Part shown: positions 63,778 to 64,000 of the stretch, one piece after another
How the letters are laid out: each line of letters begins with the position of its first letter
Numbering within the stretch: position 1 is the first letter of the stretch
Assembly: GCA_950022655.1 (NCBI GenBank)
Contig: OX465582.1
Span: 89,247,801 to 89,311,800 of the forward strand
Source of the DNA: Alentia gelatinosa
Lineage: Eukaryota > Annelida > Polychaeta > Phyllodocida > Polynoidae
Direction of reading: 5' to 3'
DNA: 64,000 bases
Position numbers and translations under genes: made by a program
The notes under the pieces: model-generated
The model's input: only the letters and a program-made list of their open reading frames with translations
The model's database searches: none
Told to the model about the DNA's origin: nothing

Positions 63778-63799
63778 GGGGGGGGGGGGGGGGGGGGGG
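63778..63799 (+). repeat. 22-G homopolymer
   Basis: An uninterrupted run of 22 G on the plus strand, able in principle to form G-quadruplexes. It may also be a sequencing or assembly weak point. Confidence 0.95.
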
Positions 63800-64000
63800 C
63801 TTGCGATCCGGTACCTCCAGTCTCAGACTGAAGGTACCGGCTTGGCGTACCGCATGTACCTCGGATCGTAAGGTATCATCGATTCTGTGTTGAGACAAAC
63901 CCGCTTGCGACTGTAGGGCTTGCCATTCTTGGTACATAGGGTACCTAGAATCCCAGTCTCAGACTGGGCGTACCAGTTATTGAACATGTTTGATATTCAA
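63800..64000. mobile_element. GGTACCTCCAGTC palindrome element, cut by window edge
   Basis: GGTACCTCCAGTCTCAGACT with GAAGGTACC (63811-63838) and CCCAGTCTCAGACTGGG (63953-63969) repeat the palindromic word seen at 10.88 and 11.40 kb. TTGAACATGTTTGATATTCAA at the last bases is a near palindrome like the centre of families H and P. Confidence 0.6.

Overview
This window looks like nuclear DNA of a metazoan, most likely a marine invertebrate such as a lancelet, hemichordate or mollusc; the sequence alone does not fix the lineage. Supporting signs are a non-LTR retrotransposon with a polyadenylation signal and A-rich tail, tRNA-derived SINEs with pol III A and B boxes, many MITEs with TTAA or TA target sites, TTAGGG-like repeats and abundant micro- and minisatellites. 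I recognise no conserved cellular gene. Almost all open frames are short, lie inside repeats or have no recognisable motif. The window is best read as a repeat-rich intergenic or intronic landscape.

Layout. 0-12 kb: a TTAA-flanked MITE, a SINE, a palindrome-plus-73-bp-repeat element (2.4-3.15 kb), a 1.35 kb structure with ~185-bp inverted arms (5.4-6.7 kb), a 274-bp palindrome (7.8-8.1 kb) and a 46-bp minisatellite of 16 units (9.2-9.95 kb). 12-24 kb: palindrome/core elements, a short cluster of CRE, E-box and YY1-like sites near 13 kb, two copies of a GTTCGTACA-ended element, and a SINE whose interior has expanded to six 93-bp units. 24-36 kb: MITEs, microsatellites, a second large 73-bp array (29.8-30.7 kb) and a GC-rich ~136-bp minisatellite (34.7-36.3 kb). 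36.5-42.8 kb: a structurally intact non-LTR retrotransposon on the minus strand. 43-60 kb: more MITEs, a telomere-like stretch within inverted flanks (45.0-45.5 kb), a three-module palindrome array (50.0-50.9 kb), SINEs and a 53-bp minisatellite (59-60 kb). 60.15-63.41 kb: a segment bounded by ~140-bp inverted repeats that carries a decayed FEN1-like nuclease / CXC-domain gene. The right edge has a 22-G run and a repeated palindrome.

The coding content is therefore the retrotransposon and the decayed gene. The retrotransposon has three separate intact ORFs: a coiled-coil/RRM-type ORF1 fused to a C-terminal NADAR-like domain, a free-standing SGNH-hydrolase-like ORF, and an endonuclease/reverse transcriptase ORF. 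The remaining main theme is a group of non-autonomous elements that share one architecture across several sequence families: a long imperfect palindrome with a recurring GC-rich loop, followed by a short core bounded by small inverted repeats such as TTATCTCACC or TTATCCACC.
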